DNA of 64,000 nt, taken from assembly GCF_009389715.1 (NCBI RefSeq), contig NC_052409.1:4763775-4827774 (forward strand). The letters run 5' to 3'. Positions within the stretch are counted from its first letter, which is position 1, and each line of letters opens with the position of its first letter. The notes under the pieces are model-generated. The model was given only the letters and a program-made list of their open reading frames with translations, was not told the origin of the DNA and searched no databases. A program made the translations under genes and the position numbers. The stretch comes from Phoenix dactylifera (Eukaryota; Streptophyta; Magnoliopsida; Arecales; Arecaceae). Shown here in pieces: positions 33,701 to 45,369 of the stretch.

Positions 33701-36688
33701 ATATACAAATGTTTTTCTTCATACGTAATTATGTACATGTATGAATATTAACTATCATCTGCAAAATATTTAAGTGACATGTTCTCTGATTTATAAAGCA
33801 TACAGGATTATGAATTAATAGGCCTTAAAACATTGCTTTCCTTTCTATATTTTGTGAGAAAAGATGAGAGTTCCTATCTTTTCTTTCTCAGAAAGGACTG
33901 GTTTGCTTACATAAATGTATGCATACATATATAAATGTTTTTCTTTATACATAATTATGTACATGTATGAATATACAAAAATATTTAAGTAGTTTACTGA
34001 TTGATTATTTTGTCATCACTAACCAAACAAAAAAGAAGAAAATAAAAGAATCGTGCATGACAATGTGTGTGTGTGTGTGTTTTGTATTCAAACTTCCAAC
34101 AGGGCATCATATTGCGTTGGATAGATGAGGTGTCAACATGGTCATATAATTAAAAAATGTGTTTTCTTTATCGAATTATCATTATAAGTGCACCTAACAA
34201 ACTTTATATAGATTTAGAGTAAATTTATATGTGATCTTTGATTTTTCCTCAGCGATCCAATCACAGTATTTGTGCTGTCTTTGACCATTGGAGCTTAGCA
34301 GCAGGAATCTTCCACCTAAGAAGCTGAACCTACTTCTTGATCTCCTACAAAACTCAATTCTGCACCCCCTTCCTATTCTTTTTCATTTTTATTTGAGAGA
34401 CCTGCTCCCCACTACTTGTACCCAAGTCCTCTCCTGCGCCTTCTCCACCTTTAGATAACTAATAAGCATCAGAGTGCTGTTTTAATTGTCTATAAGGATT
34501 GAAGTTCTTATTGTCCATTAACTGCCACTTTTAATATATTGCTTTTGCATACTGATCCTGATGTTTTTCTGGAGCCGCAAGTGGAGTTCAATCTCAGCAT
34601 AATATTCTTTGATGGAAAAAACAATTTACCATCATAAATTCTTTGTATAATAACATGGACCTATCATTTTTAACCTTGAAGTCCTTGCAGATAAAATCCA
34701 ACTATAGAATTACCTTTTATTCGAGCAAAAGCTACAGGAATATGCCCATAAAGTAGTCGAGTAGGATTTTCTAACTTTATAGCAGGTGATCTAAACCAGC
34801 TGGTGAGTGAAAGGTGTTGTTATGCTCATGCCAATTCAGTGTAGTGCAGTCATATGGAGATATCAGATTGTCTCATATTCACGTGTAATAAGCAGTGTAC
34901 TATGGCAAATAAGAGGAATGTTCTTTTTACCAGGATTCCATGGACTAGGTTTCCTGAAATCATAAGATCATTTTTTCCTTTTTTTTTTTTTTCAATAACT
35001 CGTGTTGAGAATAAATTGATATATGATATTGGTATCTGTTTTGTGCAAAGTGTATCCCTAGTTCAGTTGTTGTAAGTCTTAATTTTCCTTAATGCTATGC
35101 CTTTATTTGTTAACATTATTAATATCAAGCATTTCTATCCATTGCCTATCACAGGAGTTCTTCAATGCATCAGTGCCGTTTTCTGCTCAAGCGACATTCC
35201 CTTATAAATTTGCTGCCAGCAAATTCTTGCAGGTAGCTGCCTGTATATAGCACCTGCTTTTTTCTCATGATATCTTGCCCTGTGGAAACATCCTCCTTTT
35301 GATTAGCAACTAGTCTTTTTTTGAACGAGCATGTCTATATTCAGTTAAGTTGCATATATATTCATATAGTAAGAGATTATGCTAGAGTTTTGAGACTCTA
35401 CTAATGTGTTCGTACTGCAGTCTGGCTTATTTGATTTAGTGGGTACCATAGTTTATGAGATTGATCAGCAACGATATCAGAGTGTGTTTTATAACGGTAC
35501 CATTGAAGTTGTGGAGACTGGAGGTTTCCTTAGCATAGAGTCTGTTTTCCTTGTTACTCTTGGAGCTGCCCTCATTGGACTTTTTGGATTGTGGGCATAT
35601 GGTCAAATACAACGATTCTCAAAAGTAAGCTACTTTAATGAATTCTTTCATATTCTATAAAATCTTGGTTGTGATCTCAGACTGTTTGAATAAAGGAATC
35701 ATATACTTTATGCTCCTCAAAAGGAGATGTTGACAAGGATTTCAGATAGGCAAATTTGTTATTCATTTTGGTGTACTTGATATATATTAGTTCTACAAGT
35801 CAAAATCTCTGCCAGATGGTTTTAGTTGCTGTTTACCACTTGATCATTATTGGCTGAAGCCTGTGCTTTTAGACTGATGTATGAGCTGAGACATTGTTGA
35901 ACCTTAGGTGCATGTGCTATAAATTTGACAAAATTAGTGTCCATATTTTGCTTCTGGTGTTTTTCATATCATTATTTTTGTTCTTTGGTGTGAACCTTAT
36001 CAGAGTTGATGGGTTCTGCCCAAGATGTGGTACAGGTCTCAAAAATTCCTGCAGGAGGCTTAAGAAACCATATTTTCAGTATAAGTCAGACTTGACCTAT
36101 TAACTTGTATTTAAAAACAAACTAAATCTACTTGTATTAAACAATTACTAATGACAGACTTGTTGACTGTTTAATTACTGTTAGTACGCGTCTTTTTTTT
36201 TTCAAATATTTAATAATGGATAAAGATATCGGCTTGCGAAAATTGAGTTCTTGCTCATTTAGTGTAGTCGCATACAATTAAATTGTTCTTATGTTCATGT
36301 ATAATTCTTCTTAGAAAACCAAGAGCATGCCTAAGGTGGAAGTAGGTACTCGAGCGGCTGATGCTAACATGGATGAATGGTTGCAGGTGAGTTATTAGCT
36401 GCGGCAATATCAAATCAATATTCCTTTTTTGTGACCATCTTGTGCTTAGCTTATCATTTTTTTTCTCTTCCTCACACATATCAACACCTGCTACTTTTCT
36501 GACAGAATATTGGTATTAATGGTTCATGTTTGCTGTTTGGTCCATACTCTTTGATTTTAAGCCCGATTAGATCCACTGCATCCAGAGAGAAATGAAACCT
36601 TTTCTCTTTTTTGTGTGTGTTTATATTTGTTGTCCAGGGAACTGCATATGCTCAGTCACTTTCAAACAAGTCAAAGAAGAAGAAGTAG
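27710..36688 (+). CDS. SSR1: Translocon-associated protein subunit alpha (TRAP-alpha / SSR-alpha)
   Basis: This ER membrane glycoprotein is part of the TRAP complex next to the Sec61 channel and helps nascent secretory proteins enter the ER. Eight exons join in frame: 27710-27773, 30084-30245, 30399-30449, 32269-32357, 35155-35232, 35421-35624, 36315-36386 and 36638-36688, giving 256 aa. Residues 1 to about 24 are a signal peptide (FLVALLLLASPIVQ). An acidic stretch follows, and the lumenal domain holds DTICLFPKNAAK and LHLPFDHHMLVQNLT. It also has the near-invariant FDLVGTIVYEIDQQRYQSVF and potential N-glycosylation sites NLT, NAS and NGT. A single membrane segment, SVFLVTLGAALIGLFGLWAY, precedes a short cytosolic tail ending in SKKKK, all typical of the plant family. 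The ATG opens the signal peptide directly. Intron 4 (2.8 kb) carries a small hAT element and a tandem duplication. Confidence 0.95.
27774..30083 (+). other. TRAP-alpha intron 1
   Basis: This 2.3-kb intron separates the signal-peptide exon from the lumenal-domain exons. It begins with a (CT)-rich stretch. I see no coding sequence or complete mobile element in it. Confidence 0.6.
31197..31410. repeat. Imperfect direct repeat in TRAP-alpha intron 3
   Basis: A segment of about 50 bp, reading GGCTTTGTGGAAGCTGAC then CTCTACTTGTGTTG at 31201, recurs near 31357 as GCCTTTGTGAAAAGCTGA then CTCTACCTGTATTGG. It is a diverged duplication about 157 bp apart. Confidence 0.55.
31505..31577 (-). pseudogene. 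tRNA-Asn(GTT)-like relic
   Basis: On the minus strand the sequence carries an A-box-like TGGTTAGAGC (31560-31551), CTGTTAACC with a GTT anticodon, and a B-box GGTTCAATCC (31524-31515), all at tRNA spacing. As I remember it, this is the core of plant tRNA-Asn. The acceptor stem does not pair and the 5' part (TTTCTCACGACATAT) is wrong for a working tRNA. It is therefore a pseudogene or part of a tRNA-derived SINE. No A-tail was seen. Confidence 0.6.
32832..33184. mobile_element. hAT-like MITE (TAGGGGTGCAAA ends)
   Basis: Terminal inverted repeats TAGGGGTGCAAATGAGCC (left) and the reverse complement of GGCTCAGTTGCACCCCTA (right) enclose 353 bp. The interior is rich in GAGCTCGAG words and has an AT-rich middle. 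The flanking octamers TACACCAT and TTTAACAT agree at 5 of 8 positions, a decayed 8-bp duplication. It lies in TRAP-alpha intron 4. Confidence 0.72.
33543..33989. repeat. About 225-bp tandem duplication in TRAP-alpha intron 4
   Basis: Copy 1 is at 33543-33771 and copy 2 at 33772-33989. Both start AAGTGACATGTTCTCT and share TTAATAGGCCTTAAA, ATTTTGTGAGAAAAGATGA and ATAATTATGTACATGTATGA. Identity is about 90 per cent by eye, so the duplication is rather recent. Confidence 0.9.
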
Positions 36689-39180
36689 ATTTCCATGTTC
36701 TTCAGGGTGGTTTCTATCCTTTAATCCAGTTTTATAGAGCAGGAAGATGAGGTAGATTCTGACAACATGGTAGTTTTCAAGGCTGTAGGTGAGAAACTTG
36801 GACACAAATGTTATGTTCATGTACCTTTAATGTCGGCATCTAGTGTGTTTAGTAAACTGATATTTTTTGTGTACTACAAGGAAAAAATATTTTGGGAAAA
36901 TTCAATTTTGGTGAAAACTGTTGTTTATGCATTATGCATTCTTAATGGTAAAAATGAATTAACGTTACTTACTTCAGCTGCATAACGGTGATGTATCTGT
37001 TTGGGAAATGCTGATATGCACGCTCGACTAATTCTTGGTTGTCGCATGATCAATGAAAAAATTCTGTCCACATCCAGAATATAGTGATCTCCTAATCGCC
37101 AAATCTGCCATTTACAGAAGTTATCATATATTTCTTTGTATTTTGCTTAGCAGGAAAATACTGAAGAGTTAAATTAGGGAAAGATTACCATCCACAGAGA
37201 ATTTATGGAAATTGGGATAGAGGTGATGACGAAAGAAACATGCTTTTACCTGGCAGATGTATAAGAGCCCGTAGCATCTTATTGGTGGCTCATTCGCTTG
37301 GAGATTTGGTATCAGAAACTCGCAATTGTTAATTGCTGAACATACCTTTTGCTTGAGCTGTTGAGTCAATGTTACTGATTTTGAAATTCCTTTAGATAAT
37401 TTTGTCAGTAAAGTTTTAAGAGTGTTATCCAACATGATTTGTTGGATAAAAATTTCCTTCAAAAGAAAACCACAAGTAAACCAGCTTAATAGATGGTACT
37501 TATGATGCCTGATCTTGGCTTAATTGGGAGGCACTGCTGTTGCATCTGTATCTCTCAGTACGCGATCCATGGCCAAAGCTGTGCTGGACATTAACTTTTT
37601 CAAACAAACAGCGGACCCAATCCACTCCCCATCTCTGCAGCTTATTTTTGCTGGTGTTTGGTGCTGAGTGGCTTTTGATGTAGAGATTGCTTATCTCCTA
37701 TCCTCTATAGGTTTACAAGTTCCCAATTTCTCCTAGCTACATGTATTGGAAGTAGTCCTCGTCCTTTTGTGGTGTCCTCTGAGAACCGTGTTATCAGCAG
37801 GGGCTGATCTGGAGTTGCTAGCGCTTTTGACTTTTGCTTGTAGTTGGAGAACTCATCAATCCTAAATTTATCCACATAATTAGGTTAAGTCAATTGGTGA
37901 GTCTGATGAGCCATAAAAGGGGAGATAATTTAAATTATTCTGGTGTACAAAATTTGTTCGGAAAAAATAGTTGTTTTCTAAGAAAAAATAATCTTGAATA
38001 TCTAAAAATTTGAGAGATAGGCATGTTTGGTTGGAAGGAGCTTGTAAGTGCAGGCATCTATGTCCACTAACTCAAATCGGTACTTTTTGAACATTAGGAC
38101 TCGAACTTCTATTGAAATCTTACTTAGTCCTAGCACGACAAACCATAAAATCAGGAAACTGTACTAACTCATCTCCTTGAAATGAATGAAGGTTTTGTAT
38201 ACAAATTTTGGATGGTGTTATTATTTTTATTTTATACCACATATAACCTATTGGAGATTGATTTTGATGATAGCATGCGCACTTTGTTGTGAGGGTTGGG
38301 AAAGGACAAGAAGGCAGTATGACAAACTTATCATAGCTGTACAACTAAGGAGACGTGTCCCATAGTCTTGGGAATGCATGATTGAGGTAGACACCCTCAA
38401 CAAATAATGCACAATGACTGATGGTTTTTTGTTTATAGAGTTCATAACCTGCCAATGTAGTGGAGTACGAATTTTGGCGTTTAGAACGTAAGAGCACTTT
38501 TTCTCTGATAATTATGATGTGCACTTTCTTTTTCTTTTTAATTTTTTGAGATGATCTCTAAATATGATGCACAGAGTTTCAACTGCAATGACCAATATTT
38601 GGATTGTGGCATAATTTGAGTTAAATTTTGAATTGGTGAGATACTAAAAATTGTGTTTAATTTGATTCATCTATTATACGGCCATCAACTCCCAACCAAA
38701 TCTACCGGGCGGAAGGGCCAGAATGGAACCTTGGTAGTGATGTCCCCATCGTATGCTTCAGGAGAAGAAACGAAACATGGCTAATTGGTTTGGCCATAGA
38801 CTCGAAGATGTCTACTAATAGCAACTAGAATACTTGTGCTTGAAGTTAAGAATGAGCAACAGTTGCTATTATCAGAAAGAGGCAATAATAGTTGGTAGTG
38901 TGAGAATCCAATATGGATATGTGTTTAGTTTCATATTGATTATTTGCCGGATAGATTTTGAGTACTTATATAGGATTAAGAAATCTAAATAATAACTTCT
39001 GGCTAGTCTTTTTGAGTAAGGTTCTGCATTGTGACAAACGGTATTGAGCGAACTCGGCCTATAGCCTATATAAACTAGGGGACACTGTAACATGGGTTAA
39101 TGAAAGCTTACCACAGGCCTATCGTGGTGCTTATGATTATATTTGAATGAATCTGAACTCTTAGCCTGACTCTTCATTAG
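36689..39180. other. Intergenic region after TRAP-alpha
   Basis: The region includes the unresolved TRAP-alpha 3' UTR (no clear AATAAA was found) and AT-rich sequence with short unsupported open frames. The segment at 38976-39048 recurs beyond the MITE at 39679-39749. Confidence 0.5.
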
Positions 39181-39750
39181 GGGCTCGTTTGGTTCGCGGG
39201 AAGTATTTTCCCTCCTAGGAATATGATTCCTGGGAATCAGATTCCTAGGAAGAGGATACCTAGGAAAGTACTTTTGGCATGTTTGGTTAACCATGGGAAA
39301 GTGACAAATTTCCAAAGTGCTTATGTTTGGTTGACCATCCACTTTCCTAGGAAAGTTAAGTATAATTCCTATTATGCCCTTAATAAAAATTAGGTCTTTA
39401 ATGCCTCTTTAATGCTTCTTTAATGCTGAAGGGTCTTTTTGGGAAAAAATAAAAAAGGAGTGATTCCCACCTCATGGGAAAGTAACTTTCCCATGTTTCT
39501 CATGGGAAAGACTTTCCCATGAAATGTGGGAATCATATTCCCATGGGTATACAACTTTTCCATCTCTCTCCTTTGAAAACTCCAACCAAACAAGAGGCAT
39601 TTCATTACTTTCCCGTTGACCACACTTTCCCCCCTCCTTTTCCTGTGAACCAAACGAGCCCTAGGGCTTGAATAGAGAGAGTATTTAAGAATCCGTGTTC
39701 TTCTGGCTAGCCTCTTTGGGTAAGGTTCTACGCTATGACAAATGGTATGT
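38976..39750. repeat. Direct repeat flanking a MITE
   Basis: The segment at 38996-39045 (CTTCTGGCTAGTCTTTTTGA then GTAAGGTTCTGC and GACAAACGGTAT) recurs at 39700-39747 (CTTCTGGCTAGCCTCTTTGG then GTAAGGTTCTAC and GACAAATGGTAT). The two copies lie about 700 bp apart on either side of the MITE. They may be the ends of an older element into which the MITE inserted. Confidence 0.6.
39181..39661. mobile_element. Tourist/Harbinger-like MITE
   Basis: The 481-bp element has terminal inverted repeats GGGCTCGTTTGGTTCGC (left) and TGTGAACCAAACGAGCCC (right), flanked by TAG at 39178-39180 and 39662-39664. The inside carries many GGGAAAGT / ACTTTCCC and CCTAGGAA words in both orientations, giving strong fold-back potential. 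A 3-bp duplication with a GGGC...TTTGG end suits the PIF/Harbinger superfamily. The 124-codon open frame inside is not supported. Confidence 0.8.
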
Positions 39751-39759
39751 ATTAACCAG

Positions 39760-41240
39760 AAAGACATGTCAAAATATATATAGTGTGATTCCATGCTTTA
39801 AACAACCCTTTTCCCTCCTTATCGGGTCAAAAAAGAGTAAGACAAAGAAGGTGCGATACTGTTCAATCGGTAACGTGCGTTGACCATATGCAGGCTGGTT
39901 TAAAGATTGTTCATTTGAGACAGCCAATTTTGTCTGGAAATGCATTCAAAAGATAAGGGTAAATTTGTTGTTCAAGTAAAATATGTTCCAGCTATGCAGC
40001 TTATCCATAATCCAAGCAAATAACCTCAGTAAAGTATATTGGCTTATTCCATGGAATAACAAAAAAGCTCTTTATCTCGAGAAGCAAGGAGAAATGCTAA
40101 GATAATAATTTCTATCACTAGAATTAAAATCCATAAACCATACCAGGACTAAGGAAATGATGTTTTTGAATTGTGATCCGGAAAGGAGAAATTGTGGTTT
40201 GTAATCAATTTGTCAATATCTATTTATTTCGAATTATAGTTAGTTTTTATTAAAATACTATAATTTTTTAAAGACATTGTAGAGATGAAAATTTATAACA
40301 TTCCAATCTCTTTAAATCAGACAGATTTGATCGAGGATTTTGGTACTTAGATCAAACTTAGATTATCCAAATCAATCTATATATAAATAGGTTAGGATTG
40401 GGTGTACCCCTTACACCCAATGGTTTCTTAGTATACTGGTTGAGGTATGGTCATGAGAGTTTTTTTTTTTTTTTTGTGGCTAAAGTGGATAGATTATACT
40501 TAACAAGTACGAATACACATAATAAAATCAAAAAATAAAATATTTCAGAGTGTTAGAAGCAACTCCCCATCTGCAGGCTATAAGGTACTAGCGAAGTGAC
40601 TGGCTACATAAGTATGATCATGAGTTTAGTCGAGAAGAAAGTGGAGAAAACAATGTATTAAAGATATATCAACATCATATTTTAAATTCAATTTAATTAA
40701 GTCTCCTCCAACATAAATCCCTTCCTGCTGTCTTTATCTCTTTTTGTTTTTTCAAGATACATAATTGATAGGAAAATTCTATTTCCATTGATGGTTACAT
40801 AGACGGATTCATAGGTTGAACAAGATTTTATTCTTCTCGACCCAATTTTAAGGAAAAAAATAAGGTGATCATAAAAAACTTAACGATTTAATTAATTAAA
40901 ATTATTATTTTCCCAGTGAACTAAATATATTGCAAACCTAATCGATTCAAACCAAATCATAAAACTAAAATTTTTTGTTTATTAGCCAACAAATTAGAAA
41001 GCCATGCTAAAAGAAACCGGCTATGCAAACAAATACATTGCGGGCCCACCAGAATTTCGGGGACCGTTCCCATATCCATATCCAATCAAACCATATGTTA
41101 CAATTCCCACCCCTCCTCCCTGCAAGGAAGCCAAAATCCCACCCACTTCCTCTCCTCTCAGTAGTTGAAAAGGCTAAAGATTAAAAGAACAAAACAATTA
41201 ATGCCCAAAAAAAGTTTTTTTTTTGGGTGGGGGGGAAGCA
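39760..41240. other. AT-rich intergenic region, no gene seen
   Basis: The sequence is mostly AT-rich, with a T-run near 40460 and no credible coding frame. The 3' UTR of the minus-strand gene at 41249-42575 lies at its right end. A minus-strand AATAAA at 40978-40983 may be that gene's polyadenylation signal. Confidence 0.45.
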
Positions 41241-41248
41241 AAAAGTTA

Positions 41249-42575
41249 TCAGCTCAATCGTGGCATCTTATGAGTCCTAGAAAACAAAGTAGAAGAAGAA
41301 GAGTAGGAGTTCTTCTCCCGCTGTATCTCCAGCCTCCTCTTCCTCGCCTGCGCTGACATCGCCGCCTTGTACGCGCTGCTCTGCAGCTGCTCCCACTCCT
41401 CCTCCTCCGGCCTCGCGTTCAGGTCCAACGACGCACACCTCTCCGCCGGCGGCGGCGGCGCCGGGTTCCCCCGGACGGCAGCCCGATATACCGGCGGCGG
41501 CGGAAGGGCCGCGCGGCCCATCTCCGACCAATAGGCGCGGTGGTGGGGGTCCACCATGGAACGCGCGGCTGGCGATTGGAGGGTGGTGGGGCCCGGCGGG
41601 GCCGGCCCGAAGCTGCCGTCTTGGCGCTGCGTCCGTCTCTGCCCTACCTCTTCCATCGCCTCCCGTGCTACCTGATCCAAATACACCAAAACTCCTTCAG
41701 ATAAATACAAACACAGACTTATTTCCATTATTTTTCAAATTAGAAATCATTAATTAATTTCAACATAAATATAAATTATCATCCACAATAAATATATGAA
41801 ATTACCTTGGATTGCAGGTCTTTCAGCCAAGAATGTCTTGCTTGTAATTTCTCGTAGAGGGCGTTGTACTCCGCTATTGACTGATTTTTTTTTGCATCAA
41901 AATTTAAAAAAAACAAATTAGTAGATTTTTTTAAAAAAGAGAGAGAGAGAGAGAAAGGAAATAGGTAATGATGGAAATTTGATTATTATTATTATTATTA
42001 TTATTTTCGGGGAAGCGCAAGAACTAACGCGCTGGAGATCGACTTTTTGCTCGGATAACGAGGCGATCAACTGGCTCTGTTCCTTGACCCACTGCATCAT
42101 CCATGAATCGAGAGAGATAAGAGAACTGCATCATATATCCATCAAGAAATAATATGAATCGAGAGAGAGAAGAGAGAGAGAGAGAGAGATTTACCTCCTT
42201 GTGCTGCTTGGGGTTCTTGAAAGCCTTCAGGGAAGAGCAGGACGGCCGCGGCCGTCGGGAGTCGGGCTCCTCGCCGCCGCTCGCCGGGAAGGAGAGCGGG
42301 GTCGCGGGGCTGGAGGTGGCCCCGCCGCCGCGGGGGCCGTCCTTCGTCTCCTCGTTTCCATCGGGAGGAGGGGAAATAGGAGCAGGAGGAGGAGGGGGGA
42401 GGCGGAGAAGGGAGTCGTCATCGCCGAGGGCCGTTCGGCGGCGGCGGGCGCCCCAGCGGAGGAAATCGGGGAGGCGGCGGGCCTCGGCCTCGAGGACGAG
42501 CTTCGGGAACTTGCGAAGTATCCGAGCCACCTCCAGCTCCTGCTCCGTCGGCGCGGTGTCCGCCGGCGGCGTCAT
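41249..42575 (-). CDS. Uncharacterised coiled-coil protein with DLNxxP EAR-like motif
   Basis: I do not recognise the family. Four exons join in frame on the minus strand: 42575-42195, 42091-42029, 41880-41806 and 41671-41249, giving 313 aa. Residues 1-127 come from a very GC-rich exon. They start with an acidic/helical stretch (EQELEVARILRKFPKLVLEA), then a basic WGARRRR and a proline-rich low-complexity part. Residues about 128-185 are predicted coiled coil (WVKEQSQLIASLSEQKVDLQ onward, then YEKLQARHSWLKDLQSKVAR). Residues 255-261 read LDLNARP, a DLNxxP-type EAR motif of the kind that recruits TOPLESS co-repressors. A helix with ARKRRLEIQREK near 282-293 could be a nuclear signal. Together these suggest a nuclear regulatory or adaptor protein. 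That is inference; the gene structure itself is well supported by four frame-keeping junctions. Confidence 0.82.
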
Positions 42576-42599
42576 CTCTATCCGGTCGGGGTTTTACAA

Positions 42600-42655
42600 C
42601 ACGGCGACGGCGGCGGCGGCGGCGGCGGAAAGGACGGTTGGGGGGGGGGGGGGGG
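42600..42655. repeat. Trinucleotide and G-run in the 5' leader of the coiled-coil gene
   Basis: A GGCGGC-type repeat (42607-42628) is followed by a run of about 18 G (42639-42657) on the plus strand. In the minus-strand transcript this becomes a C-run and GCC repeats just upstream of the ATG at 42575. The overlapping open frames on both strands are compositional. Confidence 0.8.
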
Positions 42656-42719
42656 GGCGTTGGAAGGAAACCCGAGAGAGGAGCTACCGCTAACGGAAGA
42701 GAGAGAAGGGAGCGGTTTC

Positions 42720-42764
42720 TTATAATAGAAAATCCACGGCGGGGCACTATAGCGCTGCCACGTG
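42720..42764 (-). promoter_or_regulatory. Promoter of the coiled-coil gene: TATA-like box and G-box
   Basis: On the minus strand, TATTATAA at 42727-42720 lies about 150 bp before the ATG. A perfect G-box, CACGTG, sits at 42759-42764, just upstream. G-boxes are bound by bZIP and bHLH factors in plants, so light or stress control is possible. This rests on motif match only. Confidence 0.5.
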
Positions 42765-43348
42765 TCACGAGGACGGAGATAGGCCTCTTCTTTCCCTCGC
42801 TTCCCTTCCTTGCTTCTCTCTCCATCTCTAGGGTTTATGCGGAGTGGGGCGCGAGTGGGGGAGTGATGGACATGTAAATCGCCGCGTGGGAGCAATCTCA
42901 GCCGTACGATGAACAGTTTGGCGCGAATCTTGGCATTGTCCGTGGGTCCCCTCGGGTCCGTGCGTGACTTCGGGACTGCCACGCCCCGCGCGACAGCTGG
43001 TGTGCGGAATTTTTCACATTGCATTTATTTATTTGTTTATATAATTACATCTATCCGTCGGCTTGGCCGTGGACGGACGTGATCTCGTTAGGAGAATCCG
43101 GTTTCCCGTGTACCTTCGGCATGATTGGGGAACCCAGGGTCCAGGGAACGGAGTGTCTGCTGCTCCGCCGTGGAGAAAAGCTAACGTGGACCAAAATCTA
43201 AAAATGGTAATAATTTCTCCTTGGCAAGTGGGTTTTTCATGAATGCACGCTGATATGATGATCGATCATTCCTTATTAATTCCGGTTTGACGATTTATTT
43301 GTGTTGCCATTCGGGAGTAAATGTTTTTTTTTTTTTTTTTGTGAGTGA

Positions 43349-43379
<31 letters not shown>

Positions 43380-43541
43380 GAGAGAATAAAGAAAGAACTT
43401 GCTTCACTAGCATGACGCATGACATCAAGGATCTGTTGCTACGGTTTATGTTATTTGTTGTTATTATAGGACTCTTCGATAAGAAGATTTAGTGCTAAAT
43501 TAAGGAGTTATAAAGTTGTAGACAACAATAGCTTATATCAT

Positions 43542-43567
<26 letters not shown>
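43542..43567. repeat. (TA)n microsatellite
   Basis: About 13 AT dinucleotides. Confidence 0.95.
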
Positions 43568-43572
<5 letters not shown>

Positions 43573-44064
43573 CAATTTTAGCTAAAATAGACGGGGAAAT
43601 GATCCACCTCTGAAAATTTATAGACATAATATTCTCATCATGCTTCTTACCTAAGATATGTTCTACAAAATAGTAGAGAAACACATTAGATAAATTTAAA
43701 TTGTTTAATAATTTTAAATATTTTTAGATTTTTGCATAAAATTTAAAGAGCTTTTTGGCAAAATACTAGATTTAACTGGAAAAAAAAAAAAATCTAACCA
43801 TTAGACAATCTACCTGTATTGATCTTTGTTGTGGACCTATATTGGATAGGTTAATGCCAATCTACCTATATTTATACTATTTCTTGGGCTAAATACCACC
43901 CTCGTGTGTACATTTGTCATGGCATGCATGAATATGACACAGATTAGTTGGTCGTCCATGCACAGAATGCTTGTATGGTTTACTTTTTAGCCATTAGAGT
44001 TTTAATTCCAAGAGTGAGATCACTAGAAAAAGGTATATGTAAATAAATCCCAGTACAGTCTGGT

Positions 44065-44262
44065 CAGGAGCGGCCCAATGTATTTGGGGACCTAAGGCTG
44101 TTTTATCTTTGAGGCCTTTCTTGCAATGAACCGGCTTAAGGCGAACTCACAGGAAAGCATTTTTTCTTTCTATTTTATCTTTAAGGCTTTTCTGCGATAG
44201 GCCTTTTTTGGATCATGGCTTTAGGCGACCACCTCAATCATCTAAGAGTTGGGCCAGCCCTA
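44065..44262. mobile_element. 198-bp hAT-like MITE with perfect 8-bp target duplication
   Basis: The octamer AGTCTGGT stands on both sides, at 44057-44064 and 44263-44270. The element starts CAGGAGCGGCCCAATG and ends with GTTGGGCCAGCCCTA, an imperfect inverted pair. It contains duplicated TTTTATCTTTGAGGCCTTTC-like and TTTTATCTTTAAGGCTTTTC segments. An 8-bp duplication and CAGGG-like ends point to the hAT superfamily. Confidence 0.8.
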
Positions 44263-45316
44263 AGTCTGGTACAACAAAAAATACTAGCTTTCTCCAAGTG
44301 TTACCTTATTTGTATTCCTACCATAAGTCCTTTTTTCTCTTCTTGCTACTTTTTTTCTTCTATTTTTCCACACCAAGTTTCCATTGAATTGCCATACCTA
44401 TTTTGTCGTATTATAAATTTATTCTAAGTAATTGAAGGAGTCATCAAGTCATCTACTTCTATATGCTTATGTTGCATTAGAAGTATTTATACAAAATCGG
44501 TCAGTAATACCTTAAAAGTATCCTCATCAAATCCTTTGCAAGAAGGGGGTGCTCTTGCTCTTAGAGAAATATCTAGTATATCTCTAACCACTTGCTTTAA
44601 TAGTTTTTAAAATTTCAAATATTAAAAAAATATTTTAATTTGAACTATAATTTTTGAAGCTATTTTCAGATTTATGGTCAATTTCTATCAACAAAATACA
44701 TAAAGAAATATATAATAGAGGGAGAGTTGGTTGGATGAAGTTACCATTTATTTCTACGGTATTATGTCACCGATGTATATTTGATAACCAAAGATAAAAA
44801 TTTGTAAAATGACAACAATGCTTATTATATATATTGTATGCTTTAAAATGTCGAGTAATAAAGGGTCTTAGAACATAAGCTAAATATAGAAAAATAACAA
44901 TAACGTGATAGATATGTAACAAAATCAAAAGATAAAGGTGGATATATTAAACAAGTTGTAGAAGTAGTGAAGAGCCAATCAAGATAACATTCACACGTAT
45001 GATATGGATTTGAAGATACTCCTACAAGAAGCAAAGCTTATTCTTTATTAGAAGATGTAAAGAGCAAAGAAAAAGATTTATAACATATTATAAAAAAAGA
45101 AAATCAAAATTAAGAAATATTACCTCTTAGTTTGTTGTCCACTTTAATGAAAAATATTCTTAAATTCTATATATTTTTTATTTAAAAATAGATAAATGAG
45201 ATAGAAGAAGAAAAAGTCTTTCATTGCAAGTCTTTCTTTTGTGCCCATTATTTCTCTCTCTTATTGCACACATATACCATGTATAAATATTCCATATGAT
45301 AAGAAAAAAATCTCCC

Positions 45317-45318
<2 letters not shown>

Positions 45319-45368
<50 letters not shown>
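45319..45368. repeat. (CT)n microsatellite
   Basis: About 24 CT dinucleotides. Confidence 0.98.

Positions 45369-45369
<1 letters not shown>

Noticed and set aside
42154..43024. Several 130-183 codon frames over the first exon and leader of the coiled-coil gene
   Set aside because: They are antisense or frame-shifted shadows of a GC-rich exon. Only the 42575 frame splices into a continuous four-exon product.
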